A stretch of 6,427 nt of DNA from Candidatus Methylomirabilota bacterium (GTDB lineage: Bacteria; Methylomirabilota; Methylomirabilia; Methylomirabilales; Methylomirabilaceae): positions 1-6,427 of the forward strand of contig PQAQ01000047.1 of assembly GCA_003105305.1 (NCBI GenBank), written 5' to 3'. Under the pieces are notes generated by a model. The model ran no database searches. It saw nothing but the letters and a program-made list of their open reading frames with translations, and was not told the DNA's origin. The position numbers were made by a program, and so were the translations under genes. Within the stretch, counting starts at the first letter, position 1; each line of letters starts with the position of its first letter. Positions 5,680 through 6,427 of the stretch are shown here, in pieces.

Positions 5680-6057
5680 TTACGATCGTCGGGGGCGGTA
5701 CTGCACCCCAGGCAGGTTCTTAAGGTCGACATCCTGAGTCCATAGTGTTGCGTTGTAGGTACGGGCGGTTGCCAGGATTACGCTATCCGCCATCGGCAGC
5801 CGAAGGTCAACGCTCAGCCTTGCTGCCCGCAGCGCGATCGGCGTATCCAGATCGACGACCATTCCTTGCCGCATGACCGCGATGGCCTGTAGCGCATCTC
5901 CTTCCGTACGCTGCTGCAGGACGCGCTTGAACACCTCGAAGATCGCCAGGCTGGGGACGACGAGCTTATCCGTCTCCTCGATTGGTGCAGCGAAGACACC
6001 GGCATTCGGTCCGTTCGCGAAGTATTCAAGCCACGCGCTCGAGTCGACAACGTTCAT
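5680..6057 (-). CDS. vapC: VapC-type PIN-domain RNase toxin
   Basis: This 125-residue protein is a PIN-domain ribonuclease toxin, which in this family cuts tRNA, rRNA or mRNA using metal ions bound by acidic residues. These are visible as D5 in MNVVDSSAW, E41 in IFEVFKR, D91 in PMADSVILATA, and D109 or D111 in LWTQDVDL. Length and order of motifs are normal. The start overlaps the vapB stop in an ATGA arrangement, so translation is coupled and the toxin is made only along with its antitoxin. The catalytic set is complete, so the toxin should be active if expressed. The RNA target cannot be told from the sequence. Confidence 0.93.
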   Translation of the reverse strand: MNVVDSSAWLEYFANGPNAGVFAAPIEETDKLVVPSLAIFEVFKRVLQQRTEGDALQAIAVMRQGMVVDLDTPIALRAARLSVDLRLPMADSVILATARTYNATLWTQDVDLKNLPGVQYRPRRS

Positions 6058-6260
6058 ACCCGGTCGGTCTCACGCGTGACCGTGGTGTCGATGCCTTTGA
6101 GAAAACCGCGCATCTGCCGCGCCGGACGAACGGGGATCAGCTCAATCCGGTCGTCGTAGACCACAGTCTCAACCTTTTGCCCCGGCTCAAGTCCGAGCTG
6201 TTCGCGTATTTCCTTCGGAATGACGACTTGGAACTTTGGCGAAATGGTCACCGCTCCCAT
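6054..6260 (-). CDS. vapB: VapB-type antitoxin with AbrB/MazE DNA-binding fold
   Basis: This 68-residue antitoxin should bind and block VapC and repress its own promoter. Residues 1-45 form a swapped-hairpin AbrB-type domain, recognisable from TISPKFQVVIPKEIREQLGL followed by PGQKVE and a strand DRIELIPV. The C-terminal tail, about residues 46-68 with RGFLKGID, is the expected toxin-binding segment. The start at ATG 6260 has AGGTG four bases upstream. The gene overlaps vapC by four bases, and the family's antitoxin-first order is kept. Expression from the promoter just upstream is likely autoregulated, as in other VapBC pairs. Confidence 0.92.
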   Translation of the reverse strand: MGAVTISPKFQVVIPKEIREQLGLEPGQKVETVVYDDRIELIPVRPARQMRGFLKGIDTTVTRETDRV

Positions 6261-6295
6261 GGATCACCTATCGATTGGTTACTTGTCATACCATC

Positions 6296-6324
6296 ATCAT
6301 ATCGATGTCTATTCGATACGTCAA
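6296..6324 (-). promoter_or_regulatory. Sigma-70-type promoter of vapBC
   Basis: On the minus strand TTGACG at 6324-6319 is followed after exactly 17 bases by TATGAT at 6301-6296. Each box matches five of six consensus positions and the spacing is ideal. Transcription would start near 6289, about 28 bases before the vapB ATG. ATCGAT occurs at both 6270-6275 and 6301-6306, flanking the start region, and could belong to the VapBC operator. Confidence 0.7.
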
Positions 6325-6394
6325 GCCTCAAATGTCAGTTTCGGCCAGTGTCGTGAATCAGAAGTTCGATGAAGAAGTCGACGCCCTACGTATC

Positions 6395-6425
<31 letters not shown>

Positions 6426-6427
6426 CC

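Overview
The window reads as a mid-GC Gram-negative-type bacterial chromosome segment, an accessory or surface-polysaccharide region. The evidence is a Wzm/Wzt-type polysaccharide ABC exporter, a Sec-type signal peptide, two toxin-antitoxin modules and a dispersed palindromic repeat at the right edge. The species cannot be fixed from the sequence alone.

Layout from left to right. (1) 36-864, minus strand: a MntA/HepT toxin-antitoxin pair (nucleotidyltransferase antitoxin, then HEPN RNase), overlapping by 14 bases. (2) 1006-2686, plus strand: a two-gene polysaccharide exporter, the permease followed by an overlapping ATPase. The permease has no canonical start codon at its proper N terminus; a strong Shine-Dalgarno sequence sits just ahead of an ATC. 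(3) 2713-3910, minus strand: a compact three-gene unit not visible as one block at first sight, made of a 38-residue peptide with a lasso-type RiPP leader, an unrecognised 54-residue protein and a family 2 glycosyltransferase. (4) 4095-5321, plus strand: a secreted vanadium-haloperoxidase-like protein of the PAP2 superfamily, in which the pocket serine is replaced by cysteine. (5) 5379-5504, minus strand: a second, paralogous 41-residue lasso-leader-like peptide. (6) 5680-6260, minus strand: a VapB/VapC pair with a clear sigma-70-type promoter. (7) 6398-6417: a perfect hairpin of the widespread ATTCCCGC...GCGGGAAT repeat type.

How the parts may work together. The exporter and the glycosyltransferase fit surface glycan synthesis and export. 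The most interesting signal is the pair of small peptides that flank the haloperoxidase gene in the same orientation. They share a nearly identical leader that keeps the Y, P, L and T positions of lasso leaders in exact spacing, but the usual glycine is lysine in both. Their short C-terminal tails contain no Asp or Glu, so they cannot form the lasso macrolactam ring. No leader-binding, protease or cyclase gene is present in the window, so any processing enzymes lie elsewhere. A functional link between peptides, glycosyltransferase and haloperoxidase is inference from position only.
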